In this document: positions 1 to 6,630 of the stretch, piece after piece
How positions within the stretch are numbered: position 1 is the first letter of the stretch
How the letters are laid out: each line of letters starts with the position of its first letter
IMG/VR virus record: IMGVR_UViG_3300043409_002246
Location: 1 to 64,000 of that record
Strand: one strand, 5' to 3'
Length of the DNA: 64,000 nucleotides
DNA from: a virus
Position numbers and translations under genes: made by a program
Notes under the pieces: generated by a model
Database searches by the model: none
Told to the model about the DNA's origin: nothing
Seen by the model: only the letters and a program-made list of their open reading frames with translations

Positions 1-173
1 ACGGCCACGAAGGGCTCGACAAGGTGCCCGGCCTTCTGTGCGTCGCTGGCCGGAACAATCGCGATCTGCGCGTTCGTGCCGTCGAGCTTCTCGGTGATGA
101 CGCAACCGCGCGACAGGCGCGCGATCTTCGAGAAGGGTTGAAAAACCGTCAGGGTAGTTTCGGGGGTGTTCAT
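1..173 (-). CDS. RNA ligase, N-terminal fragment (cut by window edge)
   Basis: The first 57 residues are visible; the gene runs off the left edge. The segment FQPFSKIARLSRGCVITEKLDG ends in a KLDGTN signature. In the covalent nucleotidyltransferase superfamily KxDG is motif I, and its lysine accepts AMP. The spacing and the preceding hydrophobic 'VITE' resemble phage RNA ligases of the Rnl2-like family, which seal nicks in RNA, for example tRNA cut by host defences. The ATG overlaps the stop of the upstream 33-residue membrane gene (ATGA), so it is the last visible gene of a minus-strand operon. A DNA ligase is less likely from the surrounding residues, but the catalytic C-terminal motifs lie outside the window. 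Confidence 0.72.
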   Translation of the reverse strand, partial: MNTPETTLTVFQPFSKIARLSRGCVITEKLDGTNAQIAIVPASDAQKAGHLVEPFVA

Positions 174-271
174 TTGAGTAGTGCAGTCAGGAGCCAGAGG
201 GTGAAAATTGCCCACACCGTCGCCCGGTTCCAAGCGGCGACGGCGTAGGTGTGGTGTTTGGTGAAGATCAT
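170..271 (-). CDS. Small single-pass membrane protein (33 aa)
   Basis: A 33-residue ORF that opens with ATG overlapping the upstream stop (ATGA) and closes overlapping the RNA ligase start (ATGA). The second half (WAIFTLWLLTALL) is one hydrophobic segment ending in lysine, and the N-terminus is hydrophilic (MIFTKHHTYAVAAWNRA). This tight coupling on both sides is the main argument that it is a real gene. Function is not recognisable. Confidence 0.55.
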   Translation of the reverse strand: MIFTKHHTYAVAAWNRATVWAIFTLWLLTALLK

Positions 272-444
272 GGGTTGATCTCGGTAATCCGCCCGGACTT
301 GGTTCGCGGTGCGGTCGCGCGCTTCGCAGCGTGCTTTGCCGCCGCGCGTTCGCCGGCGAGGTTGCGCCGGATGCGGGCGTTGTTGGCGGCGTGCGCCTTG
401 TCGGCGAGCCGGTTGGCTAGGATGATCTGGTCGAGTCCGTTCAT
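268..444 (-). CDS. Small basic hypothetical protein (58 aa)
   Basis: A 58-residue, Ala/Arg/Lys-rich protein beginning MNGLDQIILANRLADKA, predicted helical with a basic C-terminal half. It is the first gene after the promoter at 479-507 and is coupled by ATGA overlap to the membrane gene downstream. The promoter-to-start leader is about 34 bases, longer than for most genes in this arm. No family recognised; the basic helix may bind nucleic acid (inference). Confidence 0.55.
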   Translation of the reverse strand: MNGLDQIILANRLADKAHAANNARIRRNLAGERAAAKHAAKRATAPRTKSGRITEINP

Positions 445-478
445 GGTGTTTTGCCTTTGTGTTAACTGTTACGTGTTT

Positions 479-507
479 AAGGTGCCCGGGTCGCGGTCGT
501 TTGTCAA
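479..507 (-). promoter_or_regulatory. Minus-strand promoter, TTGACA-N17-CACCTT
   Basis: On the minus strand TTGACA (502-507) is followed after 17 bases by CACCTT (479-484). The TGA inside TTGACA is also the stop codon of the upstream gene at 504-995. It would drive the basic gene, the membrane gene and the RNA ligase. Confidence 0.6.
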
Positions 508-995
508 CCGGATATTTTCGTGAAATTTGCGCGCGGGATGTTGACCAATACTTCTTGGTCGCAGGCGTCGCCCCGGTCGGTGCGTCCTCCGAAGGTTTCG
601 TGCGTGTCGCCGAACGATTCCATGTCGCAGATAAAGAGTCCGTCGTCCCACTCGAAGAGTAGAAAGAATTGAACGGAGTAGATGTCTGCCAGATGTCCAC
701 ACTCCTTCAGCTTGCCTTTCGAGATATGCCAGTGCGCGTATCGCTCCGAGGGTCCCTTCCGGCGCTTGTATTCAACGATGGCAACCCTCTGCCCGTTGAG
801 TCCGACGAAGAAGTCGAAGGCAGCGCCAGCCGTCGCCAACAGGCCCGTGTAAACGTCCCCGGAGGGCGCTTTTGCGTTTAGGTAATCAATGGTCGAGCGA
901 AGCGCGTTTGCTTCGTTGACCCGGTCCTGTTCGGTTGCGTATCTTGGTCGCACGTGTGCCCTTTCGTTTGTTGTAGGTTTACCGTCGTTTGTCAC
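504..995 (-). CDS. PD-(D/E)XK nuclease-like protein
   Basis: A 163-residue protein starting at GTG. Residues around 60-80 read as a hydrophobic strand, then D-FFVG, then GQRVAIVEYKRRK. An aspartate followed 13-15 residues later by a hydrophobic strand ending ExK is the core pattern of PD-(D/E)XK nucleases (VRR and Holliday-junction-type families). The N-terminal part is helical and charged; the C-terminus is acidic with ICDMESFGDTHETFG. The start overlaps the 3' end of the upstream membrane gene by 17 bases. The nuclease assignment rests only on this motif. A fold prediction placing D, E and K on one sheet edge would support it. Confidence 0.5.
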   Translation of the reverse strand: MTNDGKPTTNERAHVRPRYATEQDRVNEANALRSTIDYLNAKAPSGDVYTGLLATAGAAFDFFVGLNGQRVAIVEYKRRKGPSERYAHWHISKGKLKECGHLADIYSVQFFLLFEWDDGLFICDMESFGDTHETFGGRTDRGDACDQEVLVNIPRANFTKISG

Positions 996-1242
996 CCGAA
1001 ATTATCGGCGGGCTGTTCCGCAAGTAGGCTTCGTGCCGCAGGCGGTGGCACTCGTTTACGGTTTTCTCAACCCACACCGGCGGAGCCGGCGGCGGCGTCG
1101 GCGGGGGCGGGTTCACCAGCGCCTTGAGCATCATCCAGAACAGCTTGCAAAAGCTCGGCTCTGCCGAGGGCTTCTCACCCCTTCTATAAAAGACGGAAAT
1201 GAAACAGACGGCGAGCACGACAGTCCAAAAGAATGTAATCAT
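979..1242 (-). CDS. Small membrane-anchored protein with proline-rich stalk
   Basis: An 87-residue protein. Residues 1-18 (MITFFWTVVLAVCFISVF) form one membrane segment or uncleaved signal anchor followed by RR. A second hydrophobic patch comes next, then a proline run (NPPPPTPPPAPP at about 44-55) and a charged tail. A single N-terminal anchor plus Pro-rich stalk is seen in phage envelope-facing proteins, including some spanins, but there is no further evidence for lysis. Unrecognised family. Confidence 0.5.
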   Translation of the reverse strand: MITFFWTVVLAVCFISVFYRRGEKPSAEPSFCKLFWMMLKALVNPPPPTPPPAPPVWVEKTVNECHRLRHEAYLRNSPPIISGDKRR

Positions 1243-1253
1243 GTTTTGGTCGT

Positions 1254-1856
1254 TCAGGAAAGGGTTTTCAAAAACTCGATCAGCTTCAGCGTATTCGCCA
1301 GCGTCAGGTGAAGCTGCGCGTTGATATTGTCCGCCGAATCTACGATGAAATGGCCCTCCGGGACGGCGACGGTGCAGCCGTAGGCGGTCGCCGGGGTGTT
1401 CCCGATCTTCGCGGCGCGCTTCACGGTTTCAATCGCGGACGCCTTGTTCGTGGTGTAAGCGTCGTTCGCGTTGCGTTGGGCGATGCACTTGGACAACACC
1501 GGGAGGTAGCCGGGCAGGTATCGCCGCATGATCTCGGCGACGATGACCTTCGGGGACTTGGTCGCGGCCATGTAGATGCTCTCGCACTCGCTCCCGTCGC
1601 GCAGGTCGCGCGGCGTGACCATCGTGGAGTAGTTGTGTTTGTTCTCCGGCAGCTTGCTCATGGGCCAGACCGCGTGAACCCCTACGCGCTCGCCGTCGTA
1701 GCTGATGCGGATGGTCGCTTCGCCGAGGCACTGGTCGGGAAAACGGATGCCGCAGGGGTTGCCGTTTTTGTCGCACTCCAACACGCCGACAGGCGCGAAG
1801 GCAGTGGCAACGTCGAGGATCAGGTGTTGTTTGATTTTCTCAGAAACATTTTTCAT
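1254..1856 (-). CDS. Hypothetical protein (200 aa)
   Basis: A 200-residue soluble protein. I start it at the ATG (MKNVSEKIKQHL) that lies 7 bases after the -10 of the promoter at 1864-1891; an in-frame TTG 9 bases upstream is possible. Sequence is a mix of beta-like strands (ATIRISYDGERVGVHAVWPM) and helices, with no catalytic motif I recognise. It is the first gene of a transcript that continues to the membrane-stalk gene and the PD-(D/E)XK-like gene. Confidence 0.65.
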   Translation of the reverse strand: MKNVSEKIKQHLILDVATAFAPVGVLECDKNGNPCGIRFPDQCLGEATIRISYDGERVGVHAVWPMSKLPENKHNYSTMVTPRDLRDGSECESIYMAATKSPKVIVAEIMRRYLPGYLPVLSKCIAQRNANDAYTTNKASAIETVKRAAKIGNTPATAYGCTVAVPEGHFIVDSADNINAQLHLTLANTLKLIEFLKTLS

Positions 1857-1863
1857 ATACCTC

Positions 1864-1891
1864 AAGATGGACGGGTTTCGCCGATTGTCAA
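1864..1891 (-). promoter_or_regulatory. Minus-strand promoter, TTGACA-N16-CATCTT
   Basis: TTGACA at 1886-1891, 16-base spacer, CATCTT at 1864-1869, then 7 bases to the ATG at 1856. The TGA of the -35 box is the stop codon of the upstream 72-residue gene. Confidence 0.75.
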
Positions 1892-2106
1892 ATTTTTCTT
1901 TTCAGCCGGCGGTTCTTGCTCCCGGCGGCGCGGAAACTCCCGGGGTTGTTACGGCGGAAGCCGTGCCCGTCGCGGCAGCGGCCCGCCACGTCGCTTGGAG
2001 CGTCCGCCGGCAGTTGCGGACAGTTCACGCCTTGGAACGAGCCTAGGGCCAGCGTGAGCGCGGCAAGCTTCAGGCGGGAGGCGAAAAATGGCAGGGGCAG
2101 GCTCAT
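1888..2106 (-). CDS. Small protein with N-terminal signal-like segment (72 aa)
   Basis: A 72-residue protein. Residues 1-27 contain a basic start and a hydrophobic core (LKLAALTLALGSF) followed by GVNC, so it may be exported. The cysteine is not in a convincing lipobox. The rest is basic and Gly/Arg-rich, ending KNRRLKRKI. The ATG overlaps the stop of the 27-residue membrane gene (ATGA), and its own stop lies inside the next promoter's -35 box. No family recognised. Confidence 0.5.
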   Translation of the reverse strand: MSLPLPFFASRLKLAALTLALGSFQGVNCPQLPADAPSDVAGRCRDGHGFRRNNPGSFRAAGSKNRRLKRKI

Positions 2107-2186
2107 AGGTATTGGCAGAGAAGGTTGAGAAGCGCCGCAATCCCCCCGAGGAGGATTGCGGTCGCTAGGATGAAGAACAGTTTCAT
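2103..2186 (-). CDS. Very small membrane protein (27 aa)
   Basis: A 27-residue peptide, MKLFFILATAILLGGIAALL and seven more residues, which is a single hydrophobic helix. Its start overlaps the stop of the coiled-coil gene upstream and its stop overlaps the start of the next gene, both as ATGA. This coupling, rather than length, supports it. Confidence 0.5.
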   Translation of the reverse strand: MKLFFILATAILLGGIAALLNLLCQYL

Positions 2187-3268
2187 CGCGGGGGATGGTT
2201 CGCGAGGAATTTCCACCAGCCGGGGCAGTGGCGAAAAGCGTTCTGAACTTCCTGTGACCAGCGCCAAACGTCAGACCAGACACCGTCCCGGCGTTGGATC
2301 ATGCAGGTCCCGTCCGCCCAAAGGGCGTATGTCTCGCCGGCGACAAACCGGATCGTGGCCGTGTCGAGGGTAATCCCGGGGCGTCCCGGTGCCGGCGGCG
2401 TGGCGATGTTCTGCATATCGCTGGCCACGGTCGGAGCCGGTATTTGCCCGCGCGCGTCGGCCAGCAGGTTCGTGAGCGTCGTGATTCGCGCCTTCTGGCT
2501 CTCGATTATGTAGTGGGCCTCGGCTCGTCCGAACGTTCGGCTGGCTTGCAGGTCCGCGACCTGTTTGCGGAGAAATTCCTCGGCAGCGAAAGCCTCGGTG
2601 CTTTTCTCGCGGATGGTGCGAGCCTGATTGTCGTTGCGCTCCTGAAGCTCCTTGATCCTCGCTTCGTGTTGCGTCCGCTGGTTCACCAGATCGCAAATTC
2701 GCACCCGCAAATCCGAGTTCTCCGCCATCTCCTTGTCCTTGGCCCCGGAAAGGGCGGCGCGCAGCTTGGCGGTGTATTTGAAAAGGTTCTCCGCTTCGTA
2801 GGAGTAAACCAAGGTCGGGTCCATGTCCTCGCCCGCCGAGGCCCGGCGCATGATGTTTTGGAGGTTGACCCGGTTGGTGCGCTCGTTACGATACCATCGC
2901 TCGAAATCAGCGGCCTTCTGTTTCTCCGATTGCAAATCGCGCTCGCACGCAATGTTGTTCAGCACGGCGGGGGAATACGGCGGGAGGTTGTTGCAGAACG
3001 CGTGAACTTTCGCCCGGTTCGATTCGCGGCGAGTCTCGTCTTGGTTGAGGGCGCGCAAGTTTTCGCGCAGTTTCATTTGAAATTGAATGCGAACGATTTT
3101 CAGGTCGCGGCAAGCTGAAGATTCGAGCTTGCTTCCCTCGTCGCGAATCCACTCCTCGATGAACCGCAGCGGGTCCGGGCTCATTTCGCAAACCTCCCGG
3201 ATGGCGCAGCGGCGGCGGCGTCGCATTTGAAGTTGTTCCGTGTCGTGGACGTGGCAGGACGTGTTCAT
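2183..3268 (-). CDS. Coiled-coil protein with NTSCHVHDTE N-terminus
   Basis: A 361-residue protein starting at MNTSCHVHDTE; an AAGGAA-type ribosome site lies about 9 bases before this ATG. A second in-frame ATG at 3286 is less well placed. Residues about 90-260 are heptad-rich and charged (ENLFKYTAKLRAAL, KEMAENSDLRVRI, KQVADLQ), predicting long coiled coil. The C-terminal 60 residues are Trp-rich (YALWADGTCM, VWSDVWRW, CPGWWKF) and probably form a separate small domain. The first ten residues are encoded by a 31-bp sequence duplicated exactly at 5966-5996 in an unrelated gene. Function unknown. Confidence 0.7.
   Translation of the reverse strand: MNTSCHVHDTEQLQMRRRRRCAIREVCEMSPDPLRFIEEWIRDEGSKLESSACRDLKIVRIQFQMKLRENLRALNQDETRRESNRAKVHAFCNNLPPYSPAVLNNIACERDLQSEKQKAADFERWYRNERTNRVNLQNIMRRASAGEDMDPTLVYSYEAENLFKYTAKLRAALSGAKDKEMAENSDLRVRICDLVNQRTQHEARIKELQERNDNQARTIREKSTEAFAAEEFLRKQVADLQASRTFGRAEAHYIIESQKARITTLTNLLADARGQIPAPTVASDMQNIATPPAPGRPGITLDTATIRFVAGETYALWADGTCMIQRRDGVWSDVWRWSQEVQNAFRHCPGWWKFLANHPPR
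3236..3266. repeat. 31-bp perfect duplicate, copy 1 of 2
   Basis: This 31-bp segment is identical to 5966-5996. In both places it is read on the minus strand in the same frame, giving NTSCHVHDTE. Here it encodes the protein's N-terminus. Confidence 0.85.
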
Positions 3269-3303
3269 GGTCTGTTTTCCTTTCATGGTTGGTGGTCTGA
3301 ATA

Positions 3304-3370
3304 GATGACAAGTGGTAGTTTCACAGTGACGAGTCGGGGGTGATAAGTGAACCGTGACCGTCCGTGATAA
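3304..3370. repeat. Degenerate heptamer tandem array A
   Basis: Period-7 array with units such as GATGACA, AGTGGTA, AGTGACG, GGTGATA, AGTGAAC and CGTGACC on the plus strand. It spans the intergenic gap and the 3' end of the gene at 3321-3695, where it shapes the C-terminus (LITDGHGSLITPDSSL). Confidence 0.6.
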
Positions 3371-3695
3371 GGTTTGGGTCAAGTCGGGTGTTTCCGTAAA
3401 ACAAAGTTGACCCGGATTCAGAAGTCCCCACGGAGAAGGGTTGCCCCGGAACCGGGTAAATCCTCCCCGGGGGAAGTGTAGGGAAAGGACAGGGCTTGCC
3501 GCCTGCCGTGCCATAATAAACGTCCGCCTTGTAGTTCAGGACGGCGCACAATGCGAGCAGTTCCCGGCGGTGCGCGACTTCCAAATCCTTTTCGAGCTTT
3601 TCGATCCGTAGGAGGGCCTCGGCGACGTTGTCTTCGAGCATCAGGTCTGCATTGAGCCGGTGAATGCGGTATCGGATAAGTGCGGAGGATTGCAT
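3321..3695 (-). CDS. Hypothetical protein with N-terminal coiled coil (124 aa)
   Basis: A 124-residue protein. Residues 15-50 are helical and heptad-like (DNVAEALLRIEKLEKDLEVAHRRELLALCAVL); the rest is Gly/Pro/Ser-rich and probably disordered (FPTLPPGRIYPVPGQPF). The last 15 residues are encoded by heptamer array A, so the C-terminus may have been extended by repeat growth. It starts 2 bases after the upstream stop. No family recognised. Confidence 0.6.
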   Translation of the reverse strand: MQSSALIRYRIHRLNADLMLEDNVAEALLRIEKLEKDLEVAHRRELLALCAVLNYKADVYYGTAGGKPCPFPTLPPGRIYPVPGQPFSVGTSESGSTLFYGNTRLDPNLITDGHGSLITPDSSL

Positions 3696-3697
3696 AT

Positions 3698-4069
3698 TCA
3701 GTAATCAGGTGAGGCGCCGATGTCGTCGCGGTTGTAGCCGTCCACGCGATCCGCCTGCCGGAAACTGCGCGGTTTGCGTTCTGCCGGCGTGCGGTGCTTC
3801 ACGTAATTGCGCTCGTCGCACCTGCCGGGGGTGCCAAAACGGCCTCCGCAGTTGCAAACTACGTGGTCCGCGAACACGAGCGTCGCGCGCCCGGACTTCT
3901 CCGTCCACTCTTGGCCGTTGCGCCCGATGCCGTTCGGCACCAAAAACGTAACGCGGTCGCCGGGGCGGATGCCTTTGAAGGTGGACGCGCGGCGTTCGAC
4001 TTCCGGCGCGCTGGCGCGATAGCGGGCGGTTGCCTCGGCGAGGACTTGGACTGATTCAATTTCATTCAT
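3698..4069 (-). CDS. Hypothetical protein with SH3-like strand region (123 aa)
   Basis: A 123-residue protein, start chosen at MNEIESV because it lies 6 bases after the -10 of the promoter at 4076-4104. Residues 33-60 (GIRPGDRVTFLVPNGIGRNGQEWTEKSGRATLVF) look like a small beta barrel of the kind found in DNA- or RNA-associated proteins. It is followed by VCNCGGRFGTPGRCDERNYV, three cysteines that could bind a metal. The C-terminus is basic. No family recognised; nucleic-acid binding is inference. Confidence 0.65.
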   Translation of the reverse strand: MNEIESVQVLAEATARYRASAPEVERRASTFKGIRPGDRVTFLVPNGIGRNGQEWTEKSGRATLVFADHVVCNCGGRFGTPGRCDERNYVKHRTPAERKPRSFRQADRVDGYNRDDIGASPDY

Positions 4070-4075
4070 AGCTTC

Positions 4076-4104
4076 AATATGGACGGGTGCCGGCGGTCTG
4101 TCAA
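4076..4104 (-). promoter_or_regulatory. Minus-strand promoter, TTGACA-N17-CATATT
   Basis: TTGACA (4099-4104), 17 bases, CATATT (4076-4081), then 6 bases to the ATG at 4069. The -10 is flanked by the GTCCATATTGAA context shared with promoters at 5870, 7318 and 9244. Confidence 0.75.
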
Positions 4105-4119
4105 ATTTTAATTTGCCGA

Positions 4120-4155
4120 GGGTTGCGCCAGCGGGAGTCCCCGGGAGCGCAACCC
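4120..4155 (-). terminator. Inverted repeat after the gene at 4170-4496, possible terminator
   Basis: Perfect 9-bp arms GGGTTGCGC / GCGCAACCC enclose about 18 bases. It begins 15 bases beyond the stop of the gene at 4170-4496 and just before the next promoter. Downstream on the minus strand the sequence is A/T-rich but has no clean T-run, so termination is probable rather than certain. Confidence 0.5.
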
Positions 4156-4169
4156 GTCGGCGTCGTCGG

Positions 4170-4496
4170 TCAAAGGCATTTCGCGGCGGCAACCACGTTA
4201 GCGTCTTCCATCGCGGCGAGCCGGCGGCGGGCGTTCTCCGCTATTTCGGCGGCGAGCTTGGCGCGAGCCTTCTGGCGCGCAACCCGGGAGGCATTGCGGC
4301 GCTCCTGCTTGGCCTGCAAGCGCGTCAGGTGAACCGCCTGCTTCTCGGTGTTGGCGAGCGCGCGAGCGTGCCGCCTTGCCCGGCTTGCTGCCCTTCGGGC
4401 TTTGTTGGTGGTGGTGCGGATGGCTTGCCGCGCGTAGTCGAAGTGGCCCCGGGGCGCCTTCGGTGTTTTCGGTGCTTTCTCGATGTTCGGTTTCAT
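4170..4496 (-). CDS. Arg/Lys/Ala-rich helical basic protein (108 aa)
   Basis: A 108-residue highly basic protein: RARRHARALANTEKQ, RLQAKQERRNASR, RQKARAKLAAEIAENARRRL. It should form one or two long amphipathic helices with strong positive charge, as expected for a nucleic-acid-binding or chromatin-like phage protein. No specific family recognised. It is followed by the inverted repeat at 4120-4155, so it seems to end its transcript. Confidence 0.6.
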   Translation of the reverse strand: MKPNIEKAPKTPKAPRGHFDYARQAIRTTTNKARRAASRARRHARALANTEKQAVHLTRLQAKQERRNASRVARQKARAKLAAEIAENARRRLAAMEDANVVAAAKCL

Positions 4497-4511
4497 GGTG
4501 TTTTGGTGTGT

Positions 4512-4703
4512 TTACGGTTTGGTGATTTCGGTGCTGGTGGTGACGGAGGTTTCCTCGCGCCGGCTGACTTTGAACCCGGCGTGACCCGGGAAGGCCCGGA
4601 CAAGCTCAGACTCGGTCCACTCCGCGCGGTAGGTGTCTTGCTCCGGGTCAGTGCGGAACATAAAAGCGTTGTTGCACGACACGTTGAACCAAATTTTCTT
4701 CAC
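4512..4703 (-). CDS. Small hypothetical protein (63 aa)
   Basis: A 63-residue protein starting at GTG (MKKIWFNVSCNNAFMFRTDP) that overlaps the upstream stop as GTGA. A longer frame upstream exists but would run through the preceding gene. Composition is that of a small globular alpha/beta domain (ESELVRAFPGHAGFKVSRREE). Unrecognised. Confidence 0.6.
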   Translation of the reverse strand: MKKIWFNVSCNNAFMFRTDPEQDTYRAEWTESELVRAFPGHAGFKVSRREETSVTTSTEITKP

Positions 4704-5308
4704 GGATAAACCTCCTTCAAAACGTTCGCCGGGCACGTAGGCAACTGGCGGGGAATTTCGCAGGCGGGAAAGTAGGGGTTGCCCTTGCCGTCCACGGTCA
4801 GGCGGATGTCGTCGCCGACATTCCACTGCGGAAGGTGCGAGCCCGTCGAACGAGCGACTTCCCACGCCTCGCCGTCCTTGGCAATCAGGACGTGGCCGGA
4901 AAGCCCGAACGAGTTGGCATTGCGGCTGATGGCCGCGACCCGGAACATCTTCGCGATAACGCGCTCCGTCGTCGGTTGTTTGCGCGACTCCCATTTGTCA
5001 TAGTGCGCCGTGGTGACTGCGTCGAGGACGTCTGAACAGACGTAATCCGCGACCAGTTCCCCGGGAGAGTTGCCGAGCACGAGATACAACGTCCGGGCTT
5101 TCCCGTCGGGGCAGTGGACGGTCAACTGCGACTCGTCGCAAGCGATCAACTCGCTCACGAAATTCTCCCGCGACGTGTCTTCGAGGTTGATCCGGTCTTC
5201 GCCGTTGTTGGCGGTGAGCAGCGTGCAGCCGGCGGCTTCAAGCGCGCGGAGCAGGCTGTTGACTTCGGGCTTCCAGTTGTTCTCGGTGACTGTCAGTGAA
5301 TTATTCAT
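4700..5308 (-). CDS. Hypothetical protein (202 aa)
   Basis: A 202-residue soluble protein. The N-terminal half (NSLLRALEAAGCTLLTANNGEDRINL) reads as an alpha/beta unit. The C-terminal half has FRVAAISRNANSFGLSGHVLIAKDGEAWEV, a beta-rich stretch. The ATG sits 5 bases after the -10 of the promoter at 5314-5341, so the transcript is expected to be leaderless. No catalytic motif recognised. Confidence 0.7.
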   Translation of the reverse strand: MNNSLTVTENNWKPEVNSLLRALEAAGCTLLTANNGEDRINLEDTSRENFVSELIACDESQLTVHCPDGKARTLYLVLGNSPGELVADYVCSDVLDAVTTAHYDKWESRKQPTTERVIAKMFRVAAISRNANSFGLSGHVLIAKDGEAWEVARSTGSHLPQWNVGDDIRLTVDGKGNPYFPACEIPRQLPTCPANVLKEVYP

Positions 5309-5311
5309 GGT

Positions 5312-5863
5312 TCAAGATAGCAGGGTTGCGGCAGTTGTCAAATCAGTCGGCGCGGCGGCGTTCTGCGCGGCAACCTTGGCGAGCATCGCGTCAACGATGG
5401 CGCGGGCTTCCACACACGACTTGCCCCTCTTGCAGACGAGCGTCGCGATCATGCTGCTGGCAGCGGCGCTGTAATTGTCCGCGCGTGCGGCTTCGTAGGT
5501 GCGTTTGAGCAGCAGCCACTCGTTCGCCTTCGCAGCCGCCGGCTCGTCGAGGAAAGGCCCGAAGGTGTCGAGCCATGCGGACGCCTCGGCGGCGCCGGAA
5601 TAGATGTTGAGCGTGGACCACGTAACGTGGCCAACATCATCCAAGAACATGCAGCCGGCCACGTCCGCGTAGGTCGAAGCTTTCGGCTTGTTCCAGACGT
5701 TGCCGCGCTTCGGGTTCGTCGTCTGACTCCAAAGCCGGGTTCCGCGCTTCGGATGGTGTTCGAGCCAGTAGCGGATTTGGCAGCGCAGGCGGAAGCCGTA
5801 AGGGTAATCCGCAACCACATAAGCAGTTTCGGGACTGGTATGACCTGAGAGGATTTCTTTCAT
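5312..5863 (-). CDS. Hypothetical phage protein (183 aa)
   Basis: A 183-residue protein opening MKEILSGHTSPETAYVVADY then YGFRLRCQIRYWLEHHPKRG. This opening recalls small proteins I have seen in other phage genomes, with no assigned role. The middle (WSQTTNPKRGNVWNKPKASTY) is basic and aromatic, and the C-terminal 70 residues are helical and Ala-rich. The start lies 6 bases after the -10 of the promoter at 5870-5897. Function unknown. Confidence 0.7.
   Translation of the reverse strand: MKEILSGHTSPETAYVVADYPYGFRLRCQIRYWLEHHPKRGTRLWSQTTNPKRGNVWNKPKASTYADVAGCMFLDDVGHVTWSTLNIYSGAAEASAWLDTFGPFLDEPAAAKANEWLLLKRTYEAARADNYSAAASSMIATLVCKRGKSCVEARAIVDAMLAKVAAQNAAAPTDLTTAATLLS
5314..5341 (-). promoter_or_regulatory. 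Minus-strand promoter, TTGACA-N16-TATCTT
   Basis: TTGACA (5336-5341), 16 bases, TATCTT (5314-5319), 5 bases to the ATG at 5308. The whole promoter lies inside the 3' end of the upstream gene; its stop TGA (5312-5314) directly follows the -10 box. Confidence 0.75.
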
Positions 5864-5869
5864 GGATTC

Positions 5870-5897
5870 AATATGGACGGAGTTTGTGCTTTGTCAA
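5870..5897 (-). promoter_or_regulatory. Minus-strand promoter, TTGACA-N16-CATATT
   Basis: TTGACA (5892-5897), 16 bases, CATATT (5870-5875), 6 bases to the ATG at 5863. Confidence 0.75.
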
Positions 5898-5899
5898 AT

Positions 5900-6226
5900 T
5901 TAAGATTGTGAGAGTGCGAGCCGTTCGGAGTTCCACTTGTCGAGCGCCGCCGCGCGCTCCGGGATTTCCGTGTCGTGGACGTGGCAGGACGTGTTCTTCT
6001 TCAGGTTGCCATTCGGCGTAACGGCAAAACTGGTGTGAAAAAGCCAAGCCTCGTCGGAGATGGAGGCGAACGTCCCGCGAGCGCGGATGACGGGCCCGGG
6101 GTTCAGCACGTAGTTTTCGTGCGTGTTGCGGTAGATGAACCCGGCAAGCGCGGCAGCGCGAGCCGAGGGCTTCAGTGCGTCGCCGCGCAGGGTGTGCGGA
6201 GCGTCGGTTTCAGTGTTTCGTTTCAT
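5900..6226 (-). CDS. Hypothetical protein carrying the second NTSCHVHDTE segment (108 aa)
   Basis: A 108-residue protein. Residues 20-75 look like a compact domain (AAALAGFIYRNTHENYVLNPG, SDEAWLFHTSFAV). Then comes NTSCHVHDTE followed by a helical tail. The NTSCHVHDTE coding sequence is a 31-bp exact duplicate of the N-terminus of the coiled-coil gene at 2183-3268, so the tail looks grafted. The start is 7 bases after the -10 of the promoter at 6234-6261. Function unknown. Confidence 0.65.
   Translation of the reverse strand: MKRNTETDAPHTLRGDALKPSARAAALAGFIYRNTHENYVLNPGPVIRARGTFASISDEAWLFHTSFAVTPNGNLKKNTSCHVHDTEIPERAAALDKWNSERLALSQS
5966..5996. repeat. 31-bp perfect duplicate, copy 2 of 2
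   Basis: Identical to 3236-3266 and read in the same frame (NTSCHVHDTE), but here internal to the protein, about 30 residues from the C-terminus. Confidence 0.85.
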
Positions 6227-6233
6227 GGTGTTC

Positions 6234-6261
6234 AGTATAGCAAGGTTTCGCGCGTTGTCAA
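6234..6261 (-). promoter_or_regulatory. Minus-strand promoter, TTGACA-N16-TATACT
   Basis: TTGACA (6256-6261), 16 bases, TATACT (6234-6239), 7 bases to the ATG at 6226. It is the closest to a host sigma-70 consensus in the window. The TGA of the -35 box is the stop codon of the upstream gene. Confidence 0.8.
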
Positions 6262-6593
6262 ATCGCGGGGCTGATCGAGAGCGCCCAAACCCAGCCGTTT
6301 TTCACAACGGCGCCGTTGTGCCACGATACATTCGTTCGGGCGACGTTGGCCGACTTCACGTTCGGTTGCGGGTCGAAGGCGATGAACTTGCAGTGATCCG
6401 GCTTGCCGGGCAGCGCGTAGGCGTGGCGGTCGCCGAAGACGTAGCCCGCCAGCCGGTCGAGGGAGATTGCGCGCAAGTAGCCGGGAGTCGGCAGCAGCGC
6501 GCCGCCGCAAAGCTCCTTGGCTTGGCGCACGGTGAGGCGAAAATACGAGTTGTCAATGTGGAGCAGTTCGTTGGACTTGAGCTTGATTTTCAT
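6258..6593 (-). CDS. Hypothetical protein (111 aa)
   Basis: A 111-residue soluble protein beginning MKIKLKSNELLHIDNSYFRL. It alternates short strands and helices and has a Trp-containing C-terminus (WHNGAVVKNGWVWAL). The start is 6 bases after a weak promoter (6600-6627), and its stop is inside the next -35 box. No family recognised. Confidence 0.65.
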   Translation of the reverse strand: MKIKLKSNELLHIDNSYFRLTVRQAKELCGGALLPTPGYLRAISLDRLAGYVFGDRHAYALPGKPDHCKFIAFDPQPNVKSANVARTNVSWHNGAVVKNGWVWALSISPAI

Positions 6594-6599
6594 TGGTTC

Positions 6600-6627
6600 A
6601 ATGTGGACGGGTTTCGGGAATAGTCAA
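6600..6627 (-). promoter_or_regulatory. Minus-strand promoter, TTGACT-N16-CACATT
   Basis: TTGACT (6622-6627), 16 bases, CACATT (6600-6605), 6 bases to the ATG at 6593. Weaker boxes than its neighbours but identical geometry and the same GTCCA context before the -10. Confidence 0.6.
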
Positions 6628-6630
6628 GTT

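Noticed and set aside
1308-2057. 249-codon plus-strand frame in the left arm
   Set aside because: It crosses two minus-strand genes and their promoter, and the composition is that of a shadow frame.
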